From assembly GCA_945859605.1 (NCBI GenBank), contig OX243825.1, positions 32,808,992 through 32,872,991 on the forward strand: a stretch of 64,000 bases of DNA, in the 5' to 3' direction. Made by a program: the position numbers and the translations under genes. Source of the stretch: Lumbricus rubellus. Taxonomy: Eukaryota > Annelida > Clitellata > Crassiclitellata > Lumbricidae. The notes beneath the pieces were generated by a model. The model worked only from the letters and a program-made list of their open reading frames with translations, was not told the DNA's origin and did no database searches. How positions within the stretch are numbered: position 1 is the first letter of the stretch; every line of letters begins with the position of its first letter. This document shows, piece after piece, positions 1 to 10,463 of this stretch.

Positions 1-1253
1 CGCGTGATTATCTGTGTGTTCTACAAGTTGGACGTATAATTTATATCTTTCTTTGGACGCATAGCATATAGGTAGCCTATAGAATTTCTCGTGGTAATAT
101 GGAAATTCATACTGTTAACCCAATATACGACAAAATGCATTCAGTCGTGTCACCTAATTGCCAAGTAATAATATTGGTATATATATCGTGTTCCCTTTAG
201 CAGCCGCTCTTGTGTTTTTTCAGGCGATCACTGCGAGATAACAGATCCAGCCGGTGAAACGCGAATAGTCACATTGGTCTATATATTCACACAATTATAA
301 TATCTTAGCTTATTAATAGATATAAACTTAATTGGCACTGACTGGGGCGACTGTCTCTGAGCCATGACTGCAGCTTCTTCCCTCTATGCCAGCCAACACG
401 TGTATTGCCACACTTTAACCCGCTAGCTTCGGAACTATACTGCATTCCTAGGGGTCCTGGGCTGTGTACTATTATTATAATACGTAGGCTACCTATATAA
501 TTTATATACATGTATACTATAGGAAAAAGCCGAAGGGTTGCGTTATTCTTATAGGGCTAGCCTACAGCCGCTACACGATGCGTTGACTCAGCCTTGGTTG
601 GCTTCAGAGCCAGGATGAAAGATGAGGGTGCCAGCGAGAGACAGATAAGAAGAGGTAGAAGGGACAGAGAAATAAAGAGGGAGGAGGGAGAGAAGAGGAA
701 ACATCACATCAAAGTTGATATTTGATAGGGTGGCATATATATTATATATATAATATTATATATATATACTGTGCGAGGGGAGAGAGAAGGGAAGGGATGA
801 ATAGTGAGCAGAGGAATCTAGTCACCACCTCTATCGGAGGAAAGTTACGGCCTTGCTGACCGATTGAGGTATGTCCCAACACAAGGGACCAAAAGCCTCC
901 CGCTCGAGGCAGAGCATATAATAGGCAATTTGTTAGGAACGGAACAGGAAGTCAAAGGGTGTTCATTTTCGCTTGAAGTAAGTTCTATATAAACGGTCAT
1001 ATTTTTACAATTAAAATGCCGGTATAGGCATACAGCGGACACCACAGAAATTAAGGTCATTCAATACGGCACGCTTATTATGTGATGGTAGAACATGGAT
1101 TCATTCGTTCAACAACCAGTGACGACCATTTATCAGGTTTCTACAGAGACCTATAATGAGCGTACGTACAATTGTAGGCTACATTCTACTTCGTACTTGG
1201 GGAAACAACATTCTTCATCTTGGTCTTCGTACGTCGGAAACAATTTCAGCCAT
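1..1253. other. Intergenic AT-rich stretch with fragment of a hAT-like MITE
   Basis: No coding exon was recognised here. An AT dinucleotide tract lies at about 735-770. The GA-rich stretch at about 780-860, ending in AAAGTTACGGCC, resembles the right end of the element at 1986-3042 (AAGGGA..., AGTCACCACC, GGAAAGTTACGCCC), so it is probably a decayed partial copy of that family. Confidence 0.5.
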
Positions 1254-1985
1254 AGTCGGGTCAATCTACGAAATATCTTCGGTGAACCCCAAAAAAATTG
1301 CAAGAAAACGTTTTATGACGATTTTTTTTGGTCTCTTGGGTCTAGTGATGAACATACTAAAAGTTACAAGAAATCGGACCACGGCAAGTGGTCGAATTTT
1401 GGCGGGAAAAAAGATGGCCGCCAATTGGACTAGGCTTGGAGTCTGGAAATTATACTGTTAGAAGCAGATCATGTAACAATGTGCTAACATGCTTTTCTAG
1501 ACTAATTTGATCCTCCTGAAAACGAAAATCGTGGTTAGCAAGCTTAATTTTTAGCGGTTGCATGAGAAAACAAGATGGCGGCCAAAATGGCGGTCTATAA
1601 TTGCTTCAAAACGTTGCACAGTCGGGTCAATCTACAAAATGATCAAACAACTTGTAAGGAGGCGTTTTATGATGATTTTCTGGTCTCTTGGGTCTGGTGA
1701 TGAACATACTAAAAGTTACAAGAAATCGGACCACGGCAAGTGGTCGAATTTTGGCGGGAAAAAAATGGCCGACAATTGGATCAGGCTTGGAATCTGGAAG
1801 TAATAATGTTAGAAGCAAATCATGTATAAATTCGCTAATATGCTTTTCTAGACTAATTTCACCATCCTGAAAACGAAAATTGTGGTTAGCAAGCTTGAAT
1901 TTTAGCGGTTGCATGAGAAAACAAGATGGCGGCCAAAATGGTGGCCTATTGCTTCAAAAGGCTGTAAGTCGGGTATTGTATGTGA

Positions 1986-3042
1986 CATAGGCGTAACTTT
2001 CTATTGTGACGGTGGTGTCCAGTCACGACCACTTTTAATAGTGGTCGTGACAGTCACCACCACTTTTTGGTCCGGCAAATAAATATTTTTTTGGCTGTTT
2101 AACATAATTATATATTATTGGACCTATGCCACCGCGATGTTATTCACGAATAGCCTATAATTGTGTCTATCCGTGACTAACATCGCAATGGCATATAGGC
2201 CTACATGTAGTTCTAATAACGTCAGACATGCTTTTATGTTTGAAAAATATTTATTTGCCGGACCAAAAAGTGGTGGGGACTATCACCACCACTTTTTAAA
2301 ATTATAATATGTGACTAACATCGCAATGGCGCCAATGTTGATATAGGTCTTTACGACATTTTCACTGGCCTCAGTAGTGACAGTACCGGTACAGTCTATA
2401 GTCTATACCTGACTCATGGCTATAACTACTATATACGAAGAGAAAGAAAGGATTCTCTGACCCCTGTCCACTTTAAGCTTGGGGAGGGAACGTGAAGCAT
2501 TTCCGTTTACCACACACTATTATGGCTCAGAGGCAGTGGAATTTGGTCACACAATCTTTTGGAATAAAATTGATAGCCTAAATATCGTGTTGTGTGTATA
2601 AAGGAGCGCCTTTGAAACTATTTGACCTATCTTATCCATCGTATTTCAAGTTGTCAGCTGGATTGGCGTGATGGTGAATGCAACTAAGCAAAAAGTGCAA
2701 TTGCACACTATTTTGAGATAGAATAATTGAAGTGGCTATCAAGAAAAACCAATTGAATAGGATTATCTAGGCGGAATCCGGATAAAATTTGTGAAAGAGC
2801 TGTGTTTTAAACGTTGACTTAGGCTAATTATCCGTGAGTGGACAGATCGTGGGGTGCACTTGCGAGAGAGACGATCGAAGGGGTAAGCGAGTGAGAATGG
2901 AGAAGGAAGGGAGGAAGAGTTCTCACTAGAGTTTATACTAAGTTCGTATCTGGATAGGGGTAAGGAAGCCAAGAAAAAATGGAAGGGAGTTGTGAGCAAA
3001 GGAATAGTCACCACCACTTTACAGGGGAAAGTTACGCCCATG
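1986..3042. mobile_element. hAT-like TIR element inserted in the foldback arm
   Basis: The 1057-bp segment has ends CATAGGCGTAACTTTC and GAAAGTTACGCCCATG, near-perfect terminal inverted repeats, flanked by a perfect 8-bp duplication GTATGTGA (1978-1985 and 3043-3050). Two uninterrupted versions of the target exist in this window: the right arm near 4868-4886 and the related arm near 53712. Insertion is therefore shown directly. Internally there is a smaller inverted repeat around the ATTTATTTGCCGGACCAAAA motif (about 2070 and 2250) and CACCACCACTTTT stretches. No transposase frame is visible, so it is non-autonomous. The 8-bp duplication fits the hAT superfamily. Confidence 0.85.
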
Positions 3043-3682
3043 GTATGTGATATGAACATGATTTTGTAATTTAAATTAAGATGTTAGGGTTCTAGGCATG
3101 CAATGGAATTAAAGACACATATGTAGTACTGGAAGAAAACCAAAATGGCGGAGACAATGGTGGCCAGAATGTTGAAATTGTTTTAAATGGAGGGATGCAT
3201 GCAATTGAAACATGAATTCCGACTCCAACTTATCATTTTGAAGGTCACGGAAAGCAATGGAATCAACTCTGCACGTGTGACACTGCAAGAAAAGTAAAAT
3301 GGCAGCGATCGGAAACGTTTCTGAGAAGTTCGTCAACGGAACTGTTGGGCTCATGACAAGCGAAAGTGTGTGGGAAATGGAAGGATCTACGGTGGAGGAA
3401 GCGGAGGAGGCGGATCGGAGTATAAGGGGAATTGAATTCATCCTCCTCCAAGCCATCCACATCATCATCGGCATCATCTTCATCACAGCATGACATCAAA
3501 CGGCGCTGGAGGTGGTTCATTCAAGGTCTCGGGGTCAGTCCATCATGTTCATGGGGGTCGGCGCTGAAACGAAGGGCTTCATCAACGGTCACCAAGAGCA
3601 GTCAGCATCGTCCCTCTACGGAAGCCTGGCCAATGGGTACCTGCCGGGACCACACAAACAGTGTTTGCTATCCATGACGCAT

Positions 3683-4180
3683 CATCACCACCACCAGCAC
3701 CACCACCATCAGCACTACCACCACCTGAAGATAGAAGTTGTTCGACTATTTTCTGCACTCCAAACGCAGATTACGTTACCCTAGAAACCACTGTTTGCAC
3801 AGCGATGTTTCAAGAGGGAGGGGTCCAATCTGAATTGATAGTGGAAGGGATGATGTACCTCTTCAGCTCACTGCTGATCTTCTGCGCTAGGTCCTTCGTG
3901 TTGATCTTTCCCGTCTCCAGTTTGAGGCGGTTGTGGTAGTGGTGGTGACCGCCCTTGCGAGAAAATCCATCGAGGTCCCCGTGGGAGATGATCGGTCTCT
4001 TAGCGTTCCTGGTCCCATACGAAGGCTGACACCGCGAGGGGGAGATCAGTGCAACGAGAAGAGGTTCGTAATGTACGGGTTGGTAGTGGACGACGGCTGG
4101 AGGACACGCGACGACGACGATGGAACAGCGTCTGGTAGGGGCAGCCTCCTCGGGTGTACGGGTCGTAGGGGTGCGCTGAT
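3683..4180. other. Loop (spacer) of the foldback element
   Basis: This stretch between the inverted arms is not itself repeated in reverse. It starts with a CAC/CAT-rich low-complexity run (about 3679-3726). Open frames cross it on both strands but extend into the arms, and they match no family I know. I see no promoter or gene. Confidence 0.5.
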
Positions 4181-5594
4181 TGATGCGTCATGGATAGAAA
4201 ACCCTTGTCGTGTTTGTGTGGTCCCGGCAGGTACCCATTGGTCAGGCTTCCATAGAGAGATGATGCCGACTGACCCTGGTGAACGTTGGTGAAGCCCTTC
4301 GTTTCAGCGCCGAACCCATGCATGTACATGTACATACTGATCGATGGACTGATCCCGAGACCTGGAATGAACCCCTCTTCCAACGCCGTTTGATGTTATG
4401 CTGTGATGAAGATGATGCTGATGATGATGTGGATGGGTTGGAGGATGATGGGATTGCGGAAGATGAATTCAATTTGCCTTATACCCCGTTCCGCCTCCTT
4501 CTCCTCATCCTCCTCCGCCTCCTCCACCGTCCATACATCTATTTCCGACACACTTTTGCTTGTCATGAGCCCAACAGTTCCATTGACGAACTTCTCAGAA
4601 ACGTTTCCGATCGCTGCCATTTTACTTTTCTTGCAGTGTCACACGTGCAGAGTTGATTCCATTGCTTTCCGTGACCTTCAAAATGATAAGTTGGAGTCGG
4701 AATTCATGTTTCAATTGCATGCATCACTCCATTTAAAACAATTTCAACATTCTGGCCACCATTGTCTCCGCCATTTTGGTTTTCTTCCAGTACTACATAA
4801 TTTATGTGTCTTTAATTCCATTGCATGCCTAAAACCCTAACATCTTAATTTAAATTACAAAATCATGTTCATATCACATACAATACCCGACTTACAGCCT
4901 TTTGAAGCAATAGGCCGCCATTTTGGCCGCCATCTTGTTTTCTCATGCAACCGCTAAAATTCAAGCTTGCTAACCACGATTTTCGTTTTCAGGATGGTGA
5001 AATTAGTCTAGAAAAGCATATTAGCGAATTTATACATGATTTGCTTCTAACATTATTACTTCCAGATTCCAAGCCTGATCTAATTGTCGGCCATCTTTTT
5101 TCCCGCCAAAATTCGACCACTTGCCGTGGTCCGATTTCTTGTAACTTTTAGTATGTTCATCACCAGACCCAAGAGACCAGAAAATCATCATAAAACGCCT
5201 CCTTACAAGTTGTTTGATCATTTTGTAGATTGACCCGACTGTGCAACGTTTTGAAGCAATTATAGATCGCCATTTTGGCCGCCATCTTGTTTTCTCATGC
5301 AACCGCTAAAAATTAAGCTTGCTAACCACGATTTTCGTTTTCAGGAGGATCAAATTAGTCTAGAAAAGCATGTTAGCACATTGTTACATGTTCTGCTTCT
5401 AACAGTATAATTTCCAGACTCCAAGCCTAGTCCAATTGGCGGCCATCTTTTTTCCCGCCAAAATTCGACCACTTGCCGTGGTCCGATTTCTTGTAACTTT
5501 TAGTATGTTCATCACCAGACCCAAGAGACCAGAAAATTGTCATAAAACGTTTTCTTGCAATTTTTTTGGGGTCATGTGGTAGATTGACCCGACT

Positions 5595-6347
5595 ACCAAC
5601 AAAAGCGGGGTTCAGGAAGTGATAAATCAATTTGTATATAAGACCCCAGATGATTGAAATTGTTACTTCAAGAGTACGGTCAGATTTCAGTCACATAAAA
5701 TTTGACTATCATAACTGTTTTGACAATGAATGTCTAAGATTTTTCGCATGCTGAATTCCGTGACAGCAGATTGACAGGGAGCCAGCGCAGAAGGAGCGAA
5801 CGACGAATGTGGAGAGATCGGTTGCTTTCGACAAGCTATTAAGCCTCTGTAACAATTGGATAAAAATCTGCGCCCCCCTAGAAAAATTCCTGCGGACGCC
5901 CATGACTCCTAATATATTCGATTATTATCAATGTCGTCGTCGTCGTCGATAATCCATCCTTTCTGAGTCTCATTTTTATAACCACAATGCCAATATTATT
6001 TCTATGTTCACTGCCATAATTGCAGCAGGTCGGTCCAGGAAATAAGTTGAATTGGTATGACTTGTATACTAGGACCTACGTAATCATTTACATGCATCTG
6101 TAAGGTCTCTGATTAACTACCGGGTATTAATTTTAAGCTGCCTACATCGGCGTATTAGCGACCTGGTTGCTGATCGGTAACGCCCTTGCTCACTGAGTGG
6201 GCGGCTGCGGGTTTGACTCCGGTTGCGACCTTGAGCAAATTGTTTAGCCTACGCACACGTAGGTCTACCTCTGTCACCAGATAGTACAAGGTCCTGAACG
6301 CGGGACCAGTGTTTTCATGGGACTTGAAGTTTACTTTCTAGCTTACG
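5595..6347 (+). repeat. Mixed interspersed repeats, including a tRNA-SINE-like segment
   Basis: At about 5865-5905 there is an end resembling the GGGCGCCCATG-type MITE family (see 28872-29210), here reading GCGGACGCCCATG. A GTCGTC short run follows at about 5932. At about 6150-6310 the motifs TTAGCGACCTGGTTGC and GGGTTTGACTCCGG are spaced like degenerate pol III A and B boxes, suggesting an old tRNA-derived SINE. The box matches are imperfect, so this is tentative. Confidence 0.4.
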
Positions 6348-6744
6348 CCGGTGTAAAGGTTTCAAATTACCCCCTCCTAAACATTACCCCCCTGAAAACT
6401 GTAATTTGCATCAATCATCGCATTTATTGCACTAAAAATATCAGAAAAATCATCCCGCTTCTTGCTTTGGTCTGAAGATTTTCATCCGTCATCCCACTTC
6501 GTGGTTTGTTATCAATATTTTTATCTGTAACTAAAATACAAAATCGCGGCTGAAGTTACATGGAAAAATTGCTTCGAGGCTATTATTTTTTCCGATTAAA
6601 ATGGGATGATTTTTCTGATTTTTTAGTGCAATAAATGCGAAGATTGATGCAAATCTAGTTTTCGGGGGGGGGGGGGTAATCTGAAACCGGTTTCAAGTTA
6701 CCGGGGGGTAATGTTTAGGAGGGGGTAATTTGAAACCTTTACAC
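6348..6744. mobile_element. MITE family with GGTGTAAAGGTTTCA termini, copy 1
   Basis: Begins CCGGTGTAAAGGTTTCAAAT and ends with the reverse complement, TTTGAAACCTTTACAC. The ends extend inward as long inverted repeats containing runs of C and G (TTACCCCCTCCTAAACATTA). Other copies in the window: truncated at about 15150-15453, full at 33664-34111, truncated at about 62976-63250. No coding frame. No convincing target duplication was found, so the superfamily is open. Confidence 0.8.
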
Positions 6745-7190
6745 GACAATTCTTACGCGACAATAATTATTATTGGAGAGCTGTAGGCTATTGACGAAAA
6801 TATCCCTGCACAACCTGGAGCTGGATTGATGAAAATATTCTTGCTTAAACTTGAGCTGCATTGATTAAAATGTTCTTGCTTTAATTGGAATTAGATTGAT
6901 GAAAGACGCTCGCGAAATGGAAGCTGGTTAATGGTATTTTTATATCTGAAATAGAGGCTGGTTCAATGAATAGAATGCTTGATAAATGGAAGCTGGAATG
7001 ATGATTTTCATTCATGTATTTCAACATGCATCCAGCTTCCATTTCTCAAGCGCTTTATCATTAGTCCGACTTCCATTTCTCGCGTTAGTTTTGTCAATCC
7101 AGCTTCTATTTCACCTATAATGAACTTTCAGCAAGCTTCCATTCACCATTTGCCGGTGAGCTAATAATATTGTCGTGAACGAGTTGTCAT
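6745..7190. repeat. Foldback of AGCTGGATTGATGAAAA minisatellite units
   Basis: The left half (about 6795-7000) is made of diverged units of the type GAAATGGAAGCTGGATTGATG. The right half (about 7020-7150) carries the reverse complement, e.g. CATCCAGCTTCCATTTCTCA. It thus folds back on itself. Related arrays occur at 17056-17625, 59640-59960 and 61130-61680. Flanking words CGACAATTCTT and GAGTTGTCATGACAACC resemble the ends of the 17-kb copy. Confidence 0.7.
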
Positions 7191-7885
7191 GACAACCAGA
7201 AGTTCATCCTCTCCAGAAAACAAACCTATTCGGTGAACTTTATTCTAAAAATGCAGCAATTTAAAAAGCTGTCAGTTACAGACAAATTCAACTAAAAGTA
7301 GCCTAGGCTTGTCAAGTTGCCATGCACAATGGCATAGATTTTGTGTTTATATAGGCAGCTCCAACGACATGTTTTTGTTGTTTTAAGAAATAAACGAATA
7401 AACAGGAACATGGACCATTTCACATCGCGTATAATAATTATATGAAAATACTTATTCTGAGTAGGCCTATGATTATGTCTTTCAGACTTTTAGATGCGGG
7501 TCGTGTTACGCTTTCAGTGCGGTAAGTTCTCAGACAAATCTCCGTCAGCATTATTTTAGTTCATGTCAATGCTAAAAGCGATATTTTACCAACAAAACTG
7601 TTGCAATCTAATCCATAGGCTATCAGATTTTCTGTCCATCAACACGTTAAAGTCTTTTGGCGAAAACCTTGACTTTGTGTAAATTTGAGGCCACTGATAA
7701 AAAAAGTTGGCTATTATTTGTGAGTTGGTGAATTTCACGACCACAAAGTTTACACATACATGTAAGTAGGGCAGTCCCTAAATCACGGTCAACAAGTGAA
7801 CAAATCACGACATAAGCCTACTTTTGCAAAAATCCAAAAATTCACGGCACCGTGATTTTCAGTTTTTTTGTTTACATTTTCAGCA
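7191..7885. other. No gene recognised
   Basis: AT-rich sequence without a supported exon, tandem repeat or transposon terminus. Short open frames here match nothing I know. Confidence 0.5.
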
Positions 7886-8070
7886 CTTTTTTGGAGGAGG
7901 GGGAGGGGAGGGGAAAGGGGAGAGGAAGGGGGAGGGGAGAGGGAGGGGAGGGGAGGGGAGGAAAGGGGAGAGGAGGGGATGAGGAGGGGAGGGGAGGGAG
8001 AGGGGTAGGGGAGGGATGGATGGTTGGACGCTCTTTTCAGCCACAGCAACGCGTGGCCGGGTACAGCTAG
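7886..8070 (+). mobile_element. (GGGGA)n tract and putative Helitron 3' end
   Basis: A purine tract of AGGGG/GGGGA units fills about 7893-8013. It is followed by CAACGCGTGGCCGGGTACAG and then CTAG, followed by T. A GC-rich region shortly before a terminal CTAG/T is the classical Helitron 3' end, and I recall this particular GCGTGGCCGGGTAC word from invertebrate Helitron-type repeats. The 5' end was not located. Arginine/glycine- and proline-rich frames across the tract are artefacts of the repeat. Confidence 0.45.
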
Positions 8071-9280
8071 TTTGATATAAAACAACATAGTTAGGTCTAA
8101 TCGTTTTGATGGACACACGACAAAAGTGTTCCTAAAAACTCGAGATGCCGCCACTAAATGAAATAACAAATAGAATTAAATAGGCCAACGACAACATAGG
8201 ACTTATAGACATAGTACGACAAAGTGTTTCTTATAAATTCGAAGCTACAGTAGGCCTACCGTAGCCTATGTCCATTATTGGCAACATTATTTCAAAACAA
8301 TATTTCAGATAAAGCATTCTAGATATCAATTTCATTTTAAGAAAACATCCTTTATTCAGTGTCGAATCTTTAATAATATTGTAACGATCGTGGAATTGCG
8401 CACTGTCGATCGTTAATTATTACCTTATTTTATTTGCGGCCTTGCTAAATTTGCGGCCTTGCTAGATTTTCGACCGGCCTTCGGAGTTTAGCCACTTTTT
8501 GGAACTGACCTCCGGTGCAGTACCTCTGTGCCAACAGAAAGTGTCGCATTGCGACACTCTATTTTTAGATTTATGCCAACGTGTAAGTCGATGTTCGGAC
8601 GACCTCGGTCACGTGATTCGAGCGCGTCCCGGATGTGGCCTGTGGTTGGCCGAGAGCACTGAATTCGTCAGTGCGAGGCAAGATTTTGGCCGGGTAACAT
8701 CTCCGCACTCGAGTGGCAGAAATTGTGGAAGAATTTCGGAAGTTTGGAAGGCTGATTGCCGTGAAACAAGCTATTGAAAGAAATTGTTTTGGAGGCCGAG
8801 CAGTGGGCTTTCCTCCCGTTAAGACCGTTATATCCGAAGAACCAGGGAAGTATACCCTTTTAAGTGTGGTTGTTGTAATTGAAACCGAGAAGTAGGCTAT
8901 ATTGTTGTTCTTTGCTGTGAATAAGTGGATAGTTAATTGGACGCAGTGATAATTACTGGAAATGCAAATCGATAATAATTAATGCCGATAATTAAGAGAA
9001 ATGCAAATTGAACGCACTGTTAACTAATTAAATAACTAATTGAATAAGTAATTAGTTTTCCTTCAGTGGAGTTAACTATTAAGAGATTGTATTAGTGTGA
9101 ATCATACTGAACTTGTCCCGACGGATAAGAAAACCAGTCGAGTAATTTTGTGAATAATTAAACCAGATTAAGAAGAGAAGCGTGTCGTAAATGAATAATT
9201 ATTTATCACGGAAATAATTATAAACTGATTGCATTAGTTGAACTTAACCGATAATATTGTGAAATCTCTCATAGTTAGAA
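8071..9280 (+). other. Upstream region of a gag-like ORF, possible LTR/leader
   Basis: Non-coding sequence preceding the interrupted ORF at 9281. A possible long terminal repeat begins TGTAACGATCGTGG at about 8380. The segment to about 8895 contains short internal duplications (GCGGCCTTGCTA twice near 8445-8465). I could not find a second LTR or a clear primer-binding site, so the LTR interpretation is only a suggestion. Confidence 0.25.
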
Positions 9281-9334
9281 ATGTCTTCCCTTAAATCAGA
9301 GGAGGAGGAGGAAGTGATGAGAAGTGAGGAGGAG
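9281..9334 (+). pseudogene. Gag-like ORF, 5' part, split by a transposon
   Basis: Starts ATG at 9281 and encodes a short Ser/Glu-rich N-terminus (MSSLKSEEEEEVMRSEEE). It is interrupted at 9334 by the element 9335-10463. The reading frame resumes in phase at 10464, so the insertion disrupted one continuous ORF. The acidic start followed by a coiled coil is compatible with a retrotransposon gag-like protein, but no zinc knuckle or protease was seen and the identity is unproven. Confidence 0.5.
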
Positions 9335-9497
9335 AGTAGAACAGAATGTAGCAAGCTCGGACATTCGACCAGTATAGCCTTGACTTTCGTTCAATCTGAC
9401 CAGTACAGCCTTCAGTTTCGTCCATTTGACCAATACCAGCCTAAAAAATTGAGTGCCCGCGCAGTTTGACCAATACTAGCCTTACTTTTTCAAATTC

Positions 9498-9645
9498 ATG
9501 GAATATCCAGCTCGGCTTAAAGACAAGATATTCCAATATAAAATGGTCTACCCGAATAAAACTAAAACTGAATTACGAAAAATCGCCAGGCAGCTCGGCT
9601 TGGTTCATTATACAACAAGACTGCGGAGATCGGAGTTGATTGTTG
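9498..9645 (+). pseudogene. SAP/Rho-N-like protein, truncated left copy
   Basis: Begins MEYPARLKDKIFQYKMVYPN and continues with a helix-turn-helix-like SAP/Rho-N motif (ELRKIARQLG ... RRSELI). It is clearly a diverged copy of the - strand gene ending its arm at 10241 (MEYTARPKDEISQYKMDYS). Homology stops at about 9645, where the sequence becomes the reverse strand of the other copy. Open frame continues to 9863, but that part is antisense to the other gene and is not a credible product. Such small domains usually bind nucleic acid. Confidence 0.55.
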
Positions 9646-10253
9646 TAATTGACGCCCACAACCGCGAATGCTACGACGATGAATGTCCATGCAAGTATCC
9701 ACGACCGGATCGTCAACAACGTCCATGCGAGACCCTTGAGAAAAGTTGCAACATCGATCCTGCCGTCGCCATCAATCGTGTATCTTTTTGTAAACCCTTT
9801 GATAGCCGTCGCAGTCTCTCGAAGTTTGAAACTATGAATGGGCGGTTTTATTTGCGGAGGTAACCGACTAATCTCGCTAGTCAGCCAATCCGAAAAAACT
9901 ATTTTATTTTTCCCCGGGTGCAAAAATTTCCAAGTAGTAGTCAAGAATGCCGTAAGTTCCGCTTTTGCTAATCTCGAGTATCCTCGCACACCTCTCTTTT
10001 TTGCAATTTCTCGCAATTCTCGCACAGTGGCGGGAGTATGCGCCGGTGTTTTGTTGACCTGGGCCCGAGCGCCTAGTCGATCTCCCTGCGATATGAACGC
10101 TATGAGTTCCGCTTTTCGCAAACTCGAGTATCCTCTTTGTCCTCTCTGTTTAGGAATTTGTCGTAATTCTTTCAGATTATACGATGAGTAGTCCATTTTA
10201 TATTGGGATATCTCGTCTTTAGGTCGAGCCGTATATTCCATTTTTTCTGTCAT
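9573..10253 (-). CDS. SAP/Rho-N-like two-repeat protein of a mobile element (partial)
   Basis: Open frame of 226 residues; ATG at 10253 or, matching the paralogous copy, at 10241. Residues ~28-50 (LKELRQIPKQRG..LRKAELIAFI) and ~78-100 (VRELREIAKKRG..LAKAELTAFL) are two SAP/Rho-termination-N-like motifs, a fold that binds nucleic acid. They are followed at ~140-170 by a segment with SFKLRE...AIKGFTKRYTIDG...FL. I recall this combination from multi-copy proteins of invertebrate mobile or virus-like elements, but cannot check it here. From about residue 190 the frame runs antisense to the truncated left copy and is probably not native, so the true gene is 3'-truncated by the inverted junction near 9650-9690. 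Host function is not suggested. Confidence 0.6.
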   Translation of the reverse strand: MTEKMEYTARPKDEISQYKMDYSSYNLKELRQIPKQRGQRGYSSLRKAELIAFISQGDRLGARAQVNKTPAHTPATVRELREIAKKRGVRGYSRLAKAELTAFLTTTWKFLHPGKNKIVFSDWLTSEISRLPPQIKPPIHSFKLRETATAIKGFTKRYTIDGDGRIDVATFLKGLAWTLLTIRSWILAWTFIVVAFAVVGVNYNNQLRSPQSCCIMNQAELPGDFS

Positions 10254-10463
10254 TTTATATACGCCAGAGAAAATTTTTTTTACTTTTTTACGCCGGACGT
10301 CTAATTAAAAAAGTAAGGCTGACATTGGTCAAACTGCGCGGGCACTCAATTTTTTAGGCTGGTATTGGTCAAATGGACGAAAGTCAAGGCTATACTGGTC
10401 AGATTGGACGAAAGTCAAGGCTATACTGGTCGAATGTCCGAGCTTGCTACATTCTGTTCTACT

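Larger units (their letters stand above)
1254..5594. mobile_element. Large foldback (palindromic) repeat element
   Basis: The sequence from 1254 inwards is repeated as its reverse complement from 5594 inwards. Both ends carry AGTCGGGTCAATCTAC. The outer part of each arm holds two tandem units of about 350-365 bp (unit starts near 1254, 1620 and 1967 on the left; unit ends near 5594, 5240 and 4892 on the right). The inner arms (about 3051-3680 and 4180-4860) match over about 650 bp and surround a loop of about 500 bp. The left arm is longer only because it contains the insertion at 1986-3042. Several long open frames occur on both strands of the arms, but they are reverse-complement copies of each other and match no protein family I recognise. 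A related single arm lies at 53354-54100. Superfamily is undecided: no clear flanking duplication was found. Confidence 0.85.
9335..10463. mobile_element. Inverted TIR element carrying SAP/Rho-N-like genes
   Basis: The 1129-bp element has long terminal inverted repeats of about 160 bp (outer ends AGTAGAACAGAATGTAGCAA and its complement), with short internal repeats of the type CAGTATAGCCTTGACTTTCGT. It is flanked by GAGGAGGAG (9326-9334) and GAGGAGGAT (10464-10472), a 9-bp duplication with one mismatch. Homology between the arms continues inward: both contain an ATGGAATAT start followed by related SAP-like coding sequence, one on each strand, converging near 9650. The structure looks like the terminal part of a larger element duplicated in inverted orientation (a snap-back deletion derivative). 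Long TIRs and a 9-bp duplication fit Mutator-like elements, but the GA-rich target makes the duplication less certain. Confidence 0.75.

Noticed and set aside
3109..4840. Frames of 80-145 residues on both strands with near-identical peptides
   Set aside because: They are the two arms of one inverted repeat read in both directions; no known domain and no independent evidence for expression.
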